From the NCBI GenBank assembly GCA_027371655.1, contig DAHXMR010000094.1, positions 1-12,156 of the forward strand: a DNA stretch of 12,156 nt. Reading direction: 5' to 3'. Source of the DNA: Microcaldota archaeon. Lineage in GTDB: Archaea > Micrarchaeota > Micrarchaeia > Norongarragalinales > CAINOH01. Below are positions 1 to 5,712 of this stretch, in pieces; positions within the stretch are counted from its first letter, which is position 1, and each line of letters starts with the position of its first letter. Below the pieces are notes generated by a model. It ran no database searches. It saw nothing but the letters and a program-made list of their open reading frames with translations, and had not been told where the DNA came from. The position numbers and the translations under genes were made by a program.

Positions 1-451
1 GTAGGGTCGCGATGTAGATTGCAAGGGTGATTATTTTGCGCGCAAGGGGGAAAACGTCCTTGGTCGCCTTTCCTTTTTCCTGCACCAAATGGCCGTTGTA
101 CCAGAAAACAATGACGTTGACGGCCTTGGCAACGGTGTGCCCGACCGCGGCGATTAGGAATATCGCGAAGATGTCGTTGAGGGGCGCGCCGAAAAGCGAC
201 AAGCCGGGAAAATACGCGCTTATGGCGTAGTACGCGCCGAAAATCACCGCGAAAAGCTTTATCGGCCCGCGCACGGCCTCGAAAAGCAGGTCGTCGAGGT
301 CAGTCTTGGTCTTCGCAAGTATCGGCCGGACTATCCTGTCGAGGAGCACGATGAAAATGTCGGCGGCGACAATCGACGCCAGCACCACGCCCACCGTAAC
401 CGCAAGCGAGTAAAGCGCGCCATCCAATGCGAAACCCAAAAATTCAGCCAA
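1..451 (-). CDS. MscS-family mechanosensitive channel, N-terminal part (runs off the left edge)
   Basis: About 150 residues are visible; the gene continues beyond position 1, so the pore helix and beta domain are not seen. The protein opens with a hydrophobic helix, followed by the short stretch TKTDLDDLLFEAVRGPIK. That stretch is characteristic of MscS-type channels, where a soluble T-x-T-D-x-D-D segment links the outer helices. Two more hydrophobic helices follow (around AVIFGAYYAI and IFAIFLIAAVGHTV). MscS proteins sit in the cytoplasmic membrane and release solutes when membrane tension rises. The start chosen is TTG at 449-451: an AGGTG ribosome binding site lies 7 nt upstream and there is no in-frame ATG or GTG nearby. 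The ATP-cone gene ends 37 nt upstream on the same strand, so the two are probably co-transcribed. The family call is good; ion preference cannot be told. Confidence 0.8.
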   Translation of the reverse strand, partial: MAEFLGFALDGALYSLAVTVGVVLASIVAADIFIVLLDRIVRPILAKTKTDLDDLLFEAVRGPIKLFAVIFGAYYAISAYFPGLSLFGAPLNDIFAIFLIAAVGHTVAKAVNVIVFWYNGHLVQEKGKATKDVFPLARKIITLAIYIATL

Positions 452-488
452 AACAACACACCTGCCATTATGCGCAATTACAACGGAT

Positions 489-749
489 TCAACGCGATTT
501 TTTCCTGAATTTGGAGTACCGGCCGGCAACTTCCTTGTCGGCCTTCCGCAAAAGCTCGGAAACCCTGCGCCGTATTTCGGCGGATGCGACCGCGCCGCCT
601 TTCGCGGAATCGTTCAGCGCGTGCGCCACGCTTCCGGCAACGTTTTCGGCAAGTTCCACCGTGCCGCCAGCCCTGATTATGCTTGTGAAAAGCTTCTCGA
701 AGCTGAACGGCTCGGCTTTCCCGTTTTTCTTTTCAACGCTCAAACGCAT
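489..749 (-). CDS. Stand-alone ATP-cone domain protein
   Basis: This 86-residue protein consists almost entirely of one ATP-cone domain. It opens with RLSVEKKNGKAEPFSFEKL, which follows the ATP-cone pattern of a V-x-K-x-x-G stretch, then P-F, then K-L, and continues with helices ending in an Arg/Lys-rich tail. ATP cones bind ATP or dATP and act as allosteric nucleotide sensors in ribonucleotide reductase large subunits and in the repressor NrdR. Here neither a reductase catalytic domain nor the NrdR zinc ribbon is attached. The ATG has a GGTGG site 5 nt upstream. The gene lies between the epimerase gene (39 nt away) and the MscS gene (37 nt away) on the same strand. It could act as a nucleotide-responsive partner or regulator, but the target is unknown. 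The domain call is firm; the role is inference. Confidence 0.8.
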   Translation of the reverse strand: MRLSVEKKNGKAEPFSFEKLFTSIIRAGGTVELAENVAGSVAHALNDSAKGGAVASAEIRRRVSELLRKADKEVAGRYSKFRKKSR

Positions 750-788
750 GCAACCACCGCAAGCCCATTTTCTTTTCGCAAATCCGCC

Positions 789-1763
789 TTAAAACCACGC
801 GCCCACGGTTTTCACCGCGTCCGCGAACTTCACCTTGGGAACCCATCCCAAAAGCCGCTTTGCCTTGTCTGTTGAAAAAACGCGGTCCTCGCCAAGCGTG
901 TTGACGTATTCTCTTCTCAAAAACGGCCTTTTCCCGAACAGGGGCGCGATTTTTTCAACCACGCCCGCACCGGCCGAAAGAAGCGATTTTGGGACGTGGA
1001 TTTTGGGTTCGGAAACGCCAAGCGCGTGCGCCACGCCGCGGTAGCAGTCTATTTGCCGCACGGATTCGCCGCTTATTATGAACGCCTCTCCCTCGGCGCG
1101 TTTTCCCGATTCGACAGCGGCAACGAACGCGCGTGCGGCGTCGTCAACGTGCAAAAGCGCGATGCGGTTTTCCCCACTTCCCACAATCACCATCCTTTTT
1201 TTGCGGATGAGGCGCACCACGGGCCCGAAGCCCGTGTCGAATCCGGGGCCATAGATGAGCGTGGGCCTCAAGATGACGAAGGGAATGCCGCTTGCCCTCA
1301 CCGCAATTTCCGCGGCGAGCTTGCTTTTCCCGTACGCGTTCGCGGGCGAAAGCGCATGCGACTCGCCGATGGGCGTTTTTGACGCCTTGTGGTAAAGGGA
1401 AGTGCTCGAACAGAAAACAAAGCGCTTGACTTTCGCTTCTTTGCACGCTTCAAGCAGGCGCACGGTCGAGCCGAAGTTGGCCTTGAACATTTCCGCGCCG
1501 GAAACCCCGTAGTCCACCTGCGCAGCCAAATGCACGGCAACTTGAACGCCTTTGCAGGCTTCAAAAAGCTTTTTTGTCGATGCGGCGGAGCCGTCTGCCA
1601 AGTCGGCTTCGAAAAATTCAACCTTCTTTGCCACAGTAGCAAACAGCGCTTTGGCCTTGGCAACGCCGCGCACAAGCAGGCGCAGGGAGTGCCCGCGGGC
1701 AAGCAGTTGGCGCACCACGGCGCGGCCGAGCCTTCCCGTGCCGCCCGTGACGAGGATTTTCAT
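789..1763 (-). CDS. NAD(P)-dependent epimerase/dehydratase (extended SDR)
   Basis: From the ATG at 1763 the product is 324 residues and opens with MKILVTGGTGRLG, the GxxGxxG dinucleotide-binding loop of a Rossmann fold (residues 7-13). The catalytic triad of the extended short-chain dehydrogenases is visible: Ser in CSSTS (about 119-122), Tyr144 and Lys148 in YGKSK. LRPTLIYGPG follows, typical of sugar-nucleotide epimerases and 3-beta-HSD-like members. Such enzymes oxidise, epimerise or dehydrate nucleotide sugars or lipid-like substrates in the cytoplasm; the substrate cannot be told here. An in-frame ATG 36 nt upstream (1799) would add 12 residues with no fold role and has no better ribosome binding site. 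A/T-rich TCTAAAAG lies about 30 nt ahead of 1763, consistent with a leaderless transcript starting there. It heads the minus-strand run with the ATP-cone and MscS genes. Confidence 0.88.
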   Translation of the reverse strand: MKILVTGGTGRLGRAVVRQLLARGHSLRLLVRGVAKAKALFATVAKKVEFFEADLADGSAASTKKLFEACKGVQVAVHLAAQVDYGVSGAEMFKANFGSTVRLLEACKEAKVKRFVFCSSTSLYHKASKTPIGESHALSPANAYGKSKLAAEIAVRASGIPFVILRPTLIYGPGFDTGFGPVVRLIRKKRMVIVGSGENRIALLHVDDAARAFVAAVESGKRAEGEAFIISGESVRQIDCYRGVAHALGVSEPKIHVPKSLLSAGAGVVEKIAPLFGKRPFLRREYVNTLGEDRVFSTDKAKRLLGWVPKVKFADAVKTVGAWF

Positions 1764-1850
1764 AAACAGGTATTGCAAGCCAAGGGGGCTTTTAGACATT
1801 TGCTTGCAGCCATAACGCGGCTGCGCAAGCTGCTCGTGAAAATGGGGGCG

Positions 1851-2405
1851 CTAGCGGAGTTTAAGGCAGCCGTCCACCGCAAGGTGGGTTGCGTAGCCAA
1901 GGCAACCGAAGAACGGAAGCGAAATTTGCTCCAGTCCGTTCCGATAGAAAACGAGCCCCACAATCAAAAGGAACGTTGTGTAGAGCAAGAGCCCGCGGAG
2001 GCTGTGAAATTCTTTTGGCCTTTTCGCATATATCGGCTTCGCCTCTTCGGAGACTACGTAGTAAACGAAGAGGGGACCGAAAAAGAGCAGGCAGAGCTTC
2101 TCAAACGGGTAGTAACCTTCGGGCTTGTTTGCGGCAACTACCAAGAGAGAATCCCAATCAGGGACAAAATTGCTATAAACGAACACCAAAAGCCCCAGAA
2201 ATAACGAGTCGAAAACGTTTTTTTGGAAAAGCAACCCCGCAATTACGTAGAAAATGCAAGCTGGAAGCAGGACGTGCCTGAACATCCAGACCATCATCCG
2301 GCCATGCTCCTGCATTTCCCCTTCAAACTTTTCAAAGGTGGCATTGATTAGGCGGGCGAGTTTTGCGTCCCAAATTTTCCTAAATGCGGTTCTTGTTTGT
2401 TTCAT
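1851..2405 (-). CDS. DUF457/YdjM-like membrane-bound putative metal-dependent hydrolase
   Basis: This 184-residue protein has about four hydrophobic segments (roughly residues 45-60, 66-82, 103-118 and 138-154). It carries the scattered metal-ligand-like residues of the DUF457/YdjM family: His44 at the end of a helix, PDWD at 82-85, His134 with Arg137, and H-L-A-V-D at 174-178. In this family these residues face the membrane interface and are predicted to bind metal, but the reaction and substrate are not established. The motif spacing and the GYATHLAVDG signature near the C terminus are the main evidence. Upstream lie tRNA-Leu and a short gene-free stretch (2406-2521). No strong ribosome binding site precedes the ATG at 2405 and no convincing TATA box was seen, so the gene might be read through from the tRNA promoter. 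The family call is moderately confident. Confidence 0.7.
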   Translation of the reverse strand: MKQTRTAFRKIWDAKLARLINATFEKFEGEMQEHGRMMVWMFRHVLLPACIFYVIAGLLFQKNVFDSLFLGLLVFVYSNFVPDWDSLLVVAANKPEGYYPFEKLCLLFFGPLFVYYVVSEEAKPIYAKRPKEFHSLRGLLLYTTFLLIVGLVFYRNGLEQISLPFFGCLGYATHLAVDGCLKLR

Positions 2406-2521
2406 CTTTTCACAAGCTCATTTGCCGCACGGCTGCCCCCAGGCACAAAAGAACCATCCGGATCTAGCGCCACGCGGGGCATTACCGCTCCCAAGGGGCG
2501 AAATCCGACGCTGGAAGAAAA

Positions 2522-2686
2522 TGCAGGGGGAGGGATTCGAACCCTCGAACTCCTAAGAGGCGGGATGGCTCAGCGACCTAAAAGAGACAGTTTCTTTCTT
2601 TTGGGTCTGCCGACTTTTCTTTCTTCCAAAGAAAGAAAAGGTGGCACTTGAGTCCCGCGCATTTGACCAGGCTTTGCTACCCCTGC
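2522..2686 (-). tRNA. tRNA-Leu(CAA) with an 80-nt intron
   Basis: On the minus strand the acceptor arm GCAGGGG (from 2686) pairs with CCCCTGC, with discriminator A at 2522. The D arm is GCA/TGC with a GG-containing loop. The anticodon stem CGGGA pairs with TCCCG across an intron, the loop reads CTCAAG plus A with anticodon CAA, and a class II variable arm CTC/GAG is present. The T arm GAGGG-TTCGAAT-CCCTC is perfect. After intron removal the RNA is 85 nt, normal for tRNA-Leu. CCA is not encoded. A TATA box lies about 43 nt upstream. Confidence 0.96.
2567..2646 (-). other. Archaeal tRNA intron (position 37/38) in tRNA-Leu
   Basis: The intron separates G37 from A38. The splice region forms a textbook bulge-helix-bulge: the central four-pair helix is exon CTCA with intron TGAG, flanked by the three-nt bulges AG^T and CC^A and by the anticodon stem outside. 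The inner helix (GCCACCT with AGGTCGC) has one mismatch. This is the substrate shape of the archaeal splicing endonuclease. The intron also holds a perfect 12-bp hairpin at 2614-2640, with arm CTTTTCTTTCTT and loop TGG. Confidence 0.9.
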
Positions 2687-2725
2687 TTGAATCAAAGTTT
2701 GCGGAGGGTTTTTGGGGGCTTGGAA

Positions 2726-2733
2726 TTTTTATA
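2726..2733 (-). promoter_or_regulatory. TATA box for tRNA-Leu
   Basis: The minus strand reads CATATAAAAATT here, about 43 nt ahead of the mature tRNA 5' end. Archaeal transcription usually starts 25-27 nt downstream of the TATA centre, which predicts a leader of about 15 nt removed by RNase P. Confidence 0.65.
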
Positions 2734-2792
2734 TGCTTTGAGCGCGGGCAACGCTGGCGCTCGCAAACAATGACTTGCCTTGCGTGCTTTTT

Positions 2793-3404
2793 TCAGCTTG
2801 CCTGCGGCAGGGCGAAGGGGCACTTGGCGCCCTGGGGCGTGAAGATTTCTTCGCCGAAGTCCCCCGCCGCGCACGTGTAGTTGAGCTCCGCCTGTTTCAG
2901 GGCGCTGGTCGACTCCAACGATTGGGCGCCCGACGCGAATTGGTCGTATTGCGTCTGGTTGATTTCGAACCACTCGCAGCCCGGGTACGCCAGCATGTAT
3001 ACTGGGGAGGTGACAAAACCGCTCCTGGTCGAACTGTCGAGTATCACTTCCACGGGGACAGTGGTCTGATTGGCGCCGATGGCAATCGAAGTGTTCGATA
3101 CGAGGCGCTCTTTGCCTTTCAAGAACTTGTACGTGTTGCTAAGGCTCAGCGTAACGCCCTGCTCGGCGGTCGTAAACGACCCCGTGCATACGACGGGCGT
3201 CTGCGAGTTCAAATAGCCGGAGAAATTGGCCTGCGGGGCCACAGTCGGCTGCTCCGTTGGCGCGGAAGTGGGCTGTTCCATCGCAACCGCAGTCGGCTGC
3301 CCGGTAGCCTCCGGCGTCGGGGTTGGCGCTTGCGCGTTGCTGGCGCATCCCATCAGGAACACCGCGAAAACCGCTAAAACCGCGAACACTGCAAGTTTTT
3401 TCAT
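2793..3404 (-). CDS. Lipoprotein with Pro/Thr-rich linker and Cys-containing extracellular domain
   Basis: This 203-residue protein starts with a hydrophobic signal peptide ending in the lipobox FLMGC (Cys20), so it is predicted to be lipid-anchored on the outer face of the membrane. Residues 21-58 form a Pro/Thr/Gln/Ala-rich flexible linker typical of archaeal surface proteins. The remaining domain has four cysteines (73, 143, 178, 195) that could form two disulfides, and several N-x-S/T sequons that suggest glycosylation. No family is recognised. The start ATG has a GGTGGGG ribosome binding site. The gene follows the 505-residue surface protein by 59 nt on the same strand with no TATA box between, so the two are probably one transcript and may act together at the cell surface. 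A solute-binding or envelope role is possible but not shown. Confidence 0.8.
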   Translation of the reverse strand: MKKLAVFAVLAVFAVFLMGCASNAQAPTPTPEATGQPTAVAMEQPTSAPTEQPTVAPQANFSGYLNSQTPVVCTGSFTTAEQGVTLSLSNTYKFLKGKERLVSNTSIAIGANQTTVPVEVILDSSTRSGFVTSPVYMLAYPGCEWFEINQTQYDQFASGAQSLESTSALKQAELNYTCAAGDFGEEIFTPQGAKCPFALPQAS

Positions 3405-3463
3405 TCAACCCCACCCATCCACGTTGTTCTGTTTGGAAAAAGCAACCAAAACTCTTTTCCCGC

Positions 3464-4981
3464 CTACCTGTCGCGCTCTTCCATTTCGCGGTTGCCGCGC
3501 TCGGAAATCTTTGCGGAAACCTCGGCAATCGCCTTCTGGTTGCGGTACCAGACGACTATTCCGAACACCGCCGCGAGGATTATCACGAAGAATGCGACGA
3601 TTACCAGGTCGTTTTGCTGCCAAGCCGGCTTCAACCCGTCCGCCTCTTGGGAAAGCGCTTGCGCGGCGACCGTCAGGTTTTGGAACACTGCCGCCGAAAC
3701 CACGCTTCCGTTCGCGTTTTGCACCACGGACAGGTTGGAATCAAGATTGGCCTCGAGAACCTTGACCTTCTGCTTGACCTTGATCACGTCATCGTTGTTT
3801 TCGCCCAACCGCAGGGCCGCGCCCGCGGTCGCGTTTTTGGCATCATTGGTGGCGTTAACGCTAGCCACGATGTCCTTCGCAAGCGATGACGAGGTGAACT
3901 CGTAGAGCCAGCCGTAAGTCGAATTATACGCCTTGTCGAAATCCGCTTGAAGCGGCCTCGCGGTCGAAAGGTCGGTCGCAGCCTCAAGCGAGGCAAGCTT
4001 GGAGGAAAGGGAGTCGATGCCCCGGCTCAAACCGGTGAGGTTGAGACCCGTCCCCGCAAAAACCTTCTGCGTGCTGTTGTAAAGCGCGCGCAAATCCGCC
4101 AGTTTCTTCGACTCCGCGGCGGAAATCTCCTTGACCTTGCGGTACTCCGCGCGCACCGGCGTGGAGGCGGCCAAAGCGGACGAAAGCCCGGCCGACGATG
4201 GAATCACATCCTTCAAGTGCAGGTCGTCGGTGACGTTGTCGAAGGAACTCGAGGAAAGCGCGCACGTGCGCTTGTGGAACGAGTCCGGATGCCTCGATTC
4301 AAGGAAGTTGAAGTCGGCGGAATACTCGTCGGCAAGCCCCTTTATCGACCAAACCGTTTCGTAAACCTCGGCAAGGCTGTTCCTGATTTCATCCGGCGAA
4401 ACGTCCGCGGAAAGCGCCGAAATTTTTTCGGAAGCGTTGTCAATCCCGTTTTTCAGGGAGGCCTGCGAGCCGATGCCAATGGTGGCGTTGCCGCCAAGGC
4501 GCGAAACCGCAAGGAAACTCTTGGGAATCGAGCTTCCGCGGTCATCGGTCTGGAGAATCCACCAAAGCAGCGTGCCGCCGTTCAAAAAGCCCTTCATCGG
4601 CTGGGCGCAGTAGTCGAACGTGGCGTTAAGCTCTTCGAAATGCGCCTTGAGCGAGTCCAAATTCGTTTCGGAAAAAACTCCCGAATACGCAGATGAAATG
4701 TACGCGGGCAGCACGGCAAGCAAAGTCGCGTTGTCCGAAACTGGCTGGAAATCCGCGCCGCTTGGCGCCAAAAGCAAGGCCTCCTTGCCGGCAACGGTCA
4801 CCATGTAATACTGGGAACCGGAAGCGGAAAACGGAACCACGTCCATCGCCGAAAGCTCGCCGTCGGCAACGTACAAACGCGCGGTGTCGTTCACGCTTGC
4901 CGCAAACGCAAGCGGGGAAAACGCGAACAAAGCGAACGCAAACAACAGCGCGGCAGGCGCGCGCAAAGTGAGAGGAGCCAT
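3464..4981 (-). CDS. Signal-peptide surface protein with C-terminal membrane anchor, unknown function
   Basis: This 505-residue protein has a Sec-type signal peptide (hydrophobic core at residues 11-27, likely cleavage after AFA). A long ectodomain follows, then one transmembrane helix at about 459-478 and a charged 27-residue cytoplasmic tail (RNQKAI... ending in EMEERDR). The ectodomain has only two cysteines (125 and 240), which probably pair. It carries 14 N-x-S/T sequons and, after about residue 270, long stretches that look helical or coiled-coil (EYRKVKEISAAESKKLADLR and later segments). No known domain is recognised. The start is supported by TTTTTAAATT centred 27 nt upstream of the ATG with no ribosome binding site, the usual layout of a leaderless archaeal mRNA. 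The lipoprotein gene follows 59 nt downstream. The pair looks like an envelope module conserved perhaps only in close relatives. Confidence 0.85.
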   Translation of the reverse strand: MAPLTLRAPAALLFAFALFAFSPLAFAASVNDTARLYVADGELSAMDVVPFSASGSQYYMVTVAGKEALLLAPSGADFQPVSDNATLLAVLPAYISSAYSGVFSETNLDSLKAHFEELNATFDYCAQPMKGFLNGGTLLWWILQTDDRGSSIPKSFLAVSRLGGNATIGIGSQASLKNGIDNASEKISALSADVSPDEIRNSLAEVYETVWSIKGLADEYSADFNFLESRHPDSFHKRTCALSSSSFDNVTDDLHLKDVIPSSAGLSSALAASTPVRAEYRKVKEISAAESKKLADLRALYNSTQKVFAGTGLNLTGLSRGIDSLSSKLASLEAATDLSTARPLQADFDKAYNSTYGWLYEFTSSSLAKDIVASVNATNDAKNATAGAALRLGENNDDVIKVKQKVKVLEANLDSNLSVVQNANGSVVSAAVFQNLTVAAQALSQEADGLKPAWQQNDLVIVAFFVIILAAVFGIVVWYRNQKAIAEVSAKISERGNREMEERDR

Positions 4982-5002
4982 AAGCCAAAAATACTGCGCG
5001 AC

Positions 5003-5012
5003 AATTTAAAAA
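5003..5012 (-). promoter_or_regulatory. TATA box of the surface protein gene (leaderless)
   Basis: TTTTTAAATT on the minus strand is centred about 27 nt before the ATG at 4981, so transcription would begin at or next to the start codon. No ribosome binding site is present, which agrees with a leaderless mRNA. Confidence 0.65.
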
Positions 5013-5092
5013 CCCATATAACCAAAACGCGCCCCGGAGGCAGGATGGAAAGCAGAACGCGAATAAGCCCGCTTGCGGAGGCTGCAAAAAGG

Positions 5093-5102
5093 ATTAATAA
5101 AA
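5093..5102 (+). promoter_or_regulatory. TATA box for tRNA-Tyr
   Basis: ATTAATAAAA, preceded by the purine-rich BRE-like AAAAAGG, is centred about 31 nt before the first base of tRNA-Tyr at 5128. The predicted start site lies about 5 nt ahead of the mature end. Confidence 0.7.
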
Positions 5103-5127
5103 CTCACGCCAAAACAAATACTTCCAG

Positions 5128-5372
5128 CCCGCTGTAGCTCAACCTGGCAGAGCATCTGACTGTAGTGACCTTTTTTCTTTTCTTTGCCCGCAAAAACGCG
5201 TACAAAGGAAAAGAAAAAAGCTCAACCAAAAAAGAAAAGAAATTTTTTTCATTTGGTTGGGCGGAAAAGGAAAAGAAAAAAGGCTACAATGTCAGCCTCG
5301 TCGAAGTTCGATGAGTACGAGGATGCCTGTTCGGACATCAGAGTGTTGCCTGTTCAAATCAGGCCAGCGGGA
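5128..5372 (+). tRNA. tRNA-Tyr(GTA) with a 171-nt intron
   Basis: The acceptor CCCGCTG pairs with CAGCGGG, and the discriminator is A (5372). The C1-G72 pair is the archaeal tRNA-Tyr identity pair. The D arm GCTC/GAGC, anticodon stem TCTGA/TCAGA and T arm GCCTG-TTCAAAT-CAGGC are all perfect. The anticodon loop CTGTAG plus A gives anticodon GTA. The intron-free length is 74 nt. CCA is not encoded. The first exon ends at 5165 and the second begins at 5337, assuming the canonical 37/38 site. The gene has its own TATA box and is followed by the structured stretch at 5399-5526. Confidence 0.95.
5166..5336 (+). other. Long structured tRNA-Tyr intron
   Basis: At 171 nt this is long for an archaeal tRNA intron. 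The splice region is a relaxed bulge-helix-bulge: exon CTG pairs with intron CGG using one G·T pair, and the fourth central pair is a T/T mismatch. Inside, a pyrimidine arm (5169-5185) is complementary to two separate purine repeats (5203-5220 and 5265-5283). CAACCAAA (5223-5230) pairs with TTTGGTTG (5252-5259), and CCTCGT (5296-5301) pairs with ACGAGG (5317-5322). No open reading frame for a homing endonuclease fits inside. Confidence 0.82.
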
Positions 5373-5374
5373 CT
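5361..5374 (+). repeat. Direct repeat, copy 1: 3' end of tRNA-Tyr
   Basis: AGGCCAGCGGGACT at the end of tRNA-Tyr recurs exactly at 5513-5526. If CAAAT before it is counted, the similarity extends a further ten or so bases with mismatches. Such copies can mark an integrase attachment site or a partial tRNA duplication. Confidence 0.8.
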
Positions 5375-5398
5375 CCTAATACCAGCCTAATAGAGGGG

Positions 5399-5526
5399 GC
5401 CGGCGCACTCCGCGTCGGCAAGGCGTGAAGGTTGCAAATCAAAGTCGCCGTTTTGTGACTCAACCTTCGCGCCTTGGGGGGACTCCTCCCCCATCGGCGG
5501 AGGTTGCAAAATAGGCCAGCGGGACT
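5399..5526 (+). ncRNA. Candidate structured RNA element, copy A, downstream of tRNA-Tyr
   Basis: Consecutive hairpins fill a gene-free stretch. Hairpin 1 pairs GCCGGCGC (5399-5406) with GCGTCGGC (5412-5419). Hairpin 2 pairs CAAGGCGTGAAGGTTG (5419-5434) with 5461-5476 over 16 pairs including one G·T, with a 26-nt loop. Hairpin 3 pairs TGGGGG (5475-5480) with CCCCCA (5488-5493). A competing helix pairs CCTCC (5485-5489) with GGAGG (5499-5503). The G·T pairs are wobble only in plus-strand RNA. The stretch ends with a copy of the tRNA-Tyr 3' end and then a T-tract. Hairpin 1, the ATCGGC segment and the CAGCGGGA end recur at 11212-11283. It could be an independent small RNA, part of the tRNA-Tyr transcript, or a mobile repeat. 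No known family is recognised. Confidence 0.5.
5513..5526 (+). repeat. Direct repeat, copy 2 of the tRNA-Tyr 3' end
   Basis: An exact 14-nt repeat of 5361-5374, lying 152 nt downstream and running straight into a T-tract. CAGCGGG here could also pair with the tRNA-Tyr acceptor strand CCCGCTG. Confidence 0.8.
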
Positions 5527-5538
5527 TTTTTCTTTTTT
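5526..5538 (+). terminator. T-tract terminator after tRNA-Tyr and element A
   Basis: TTTTTTCTTTTTT follows the last structured segment. Oligo-T on the non-template strand is the usual archaeal termination signal. Confidence 0.6.
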
Positions 5539-5546
5539 CAATAGCA

Positions 5547-5556
5547 ATTAATAATA
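5547..5556 (+). promoter_or_regulatory. TATA box for tRNA-Asp
   Basis: AATTAATAAT, centred about 37 nt before tRNA-Asp, predicts a start site near 5577 and a short leader. Confidence 0.65.
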
Positions 5557-5587
5557 CAACGCGACAAAAATAGTTCCCGCTTTTTGC

Positions 5588-5660
5588 GCCCTGATAGTGT
5601 AGCGGTCCAGCATTCGGGCTTGTCGAGCCTGAGACTCGGGTTCGAATCCCGATCAGGGCG
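5588..5660 (+). tRNA. tRNA-Asp(GTC)
   Basis: The acceptor GCCCTGA pairs with TCAGGGC, and the discriminator is G (5660), as expected for Asp. The anticodon stem CGGGC/GCCTG has one G·T pair, and the loop TTGTCGA gives anticodon GTC. The T arm TCGGG-TTCGAAT-CCCGA is perfect. It is 73 nt with no intron and no encoded CCA. Confidence 0.97.
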
Positions 5661-5666
5661 CTCTTA

Positions 5667-5673
5667 TTTTTTT
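5667..5673 (+). terminator. T-tract after tRNA-Asp
   Basis: A run of seven T residues starting seven nt after the tRNA 3' end fits archaeal oligo-T termination. Confidence 0.55.
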
Positions 5674-5712
5674 ACCTAATCAGCAACGCCCATAACGGTT
5701 ACATTCACAGCT

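Noticed and set aside
1389..2204. Long plus-strand open frame of 271 codons
   Set aside because: It lies opposite the epimerase and DUF457 genes, whose family motifs are clear; its product has no recognisable features.
2590..2640. CRISPR-like repeats in the purine/pyrimidine-rich tRNA introns
   Set aside because: No regular repeat-spacer pattern exists; the similarity comes from hairpin arms and low-complexity sequence.
3947..4696. Plus-strand open frame of 249 codons
   Set aside because: Arg-rich shadow of the 505-residue surface protein gene on the other strand.
5166..5336. Homing endonuclease inside the tRNA-Tyr intron
   Set aside because: At 171 nt the intron is too short and no frame carries a LAGLIDADG motif.
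5359..5547. Minus-strand frame of 62 codons across tRNA-Tyr and element A
   Set aside because: It overlaps the tRNA 3' end and long RNA-like hairpins, and no ribosome binding site supports it.
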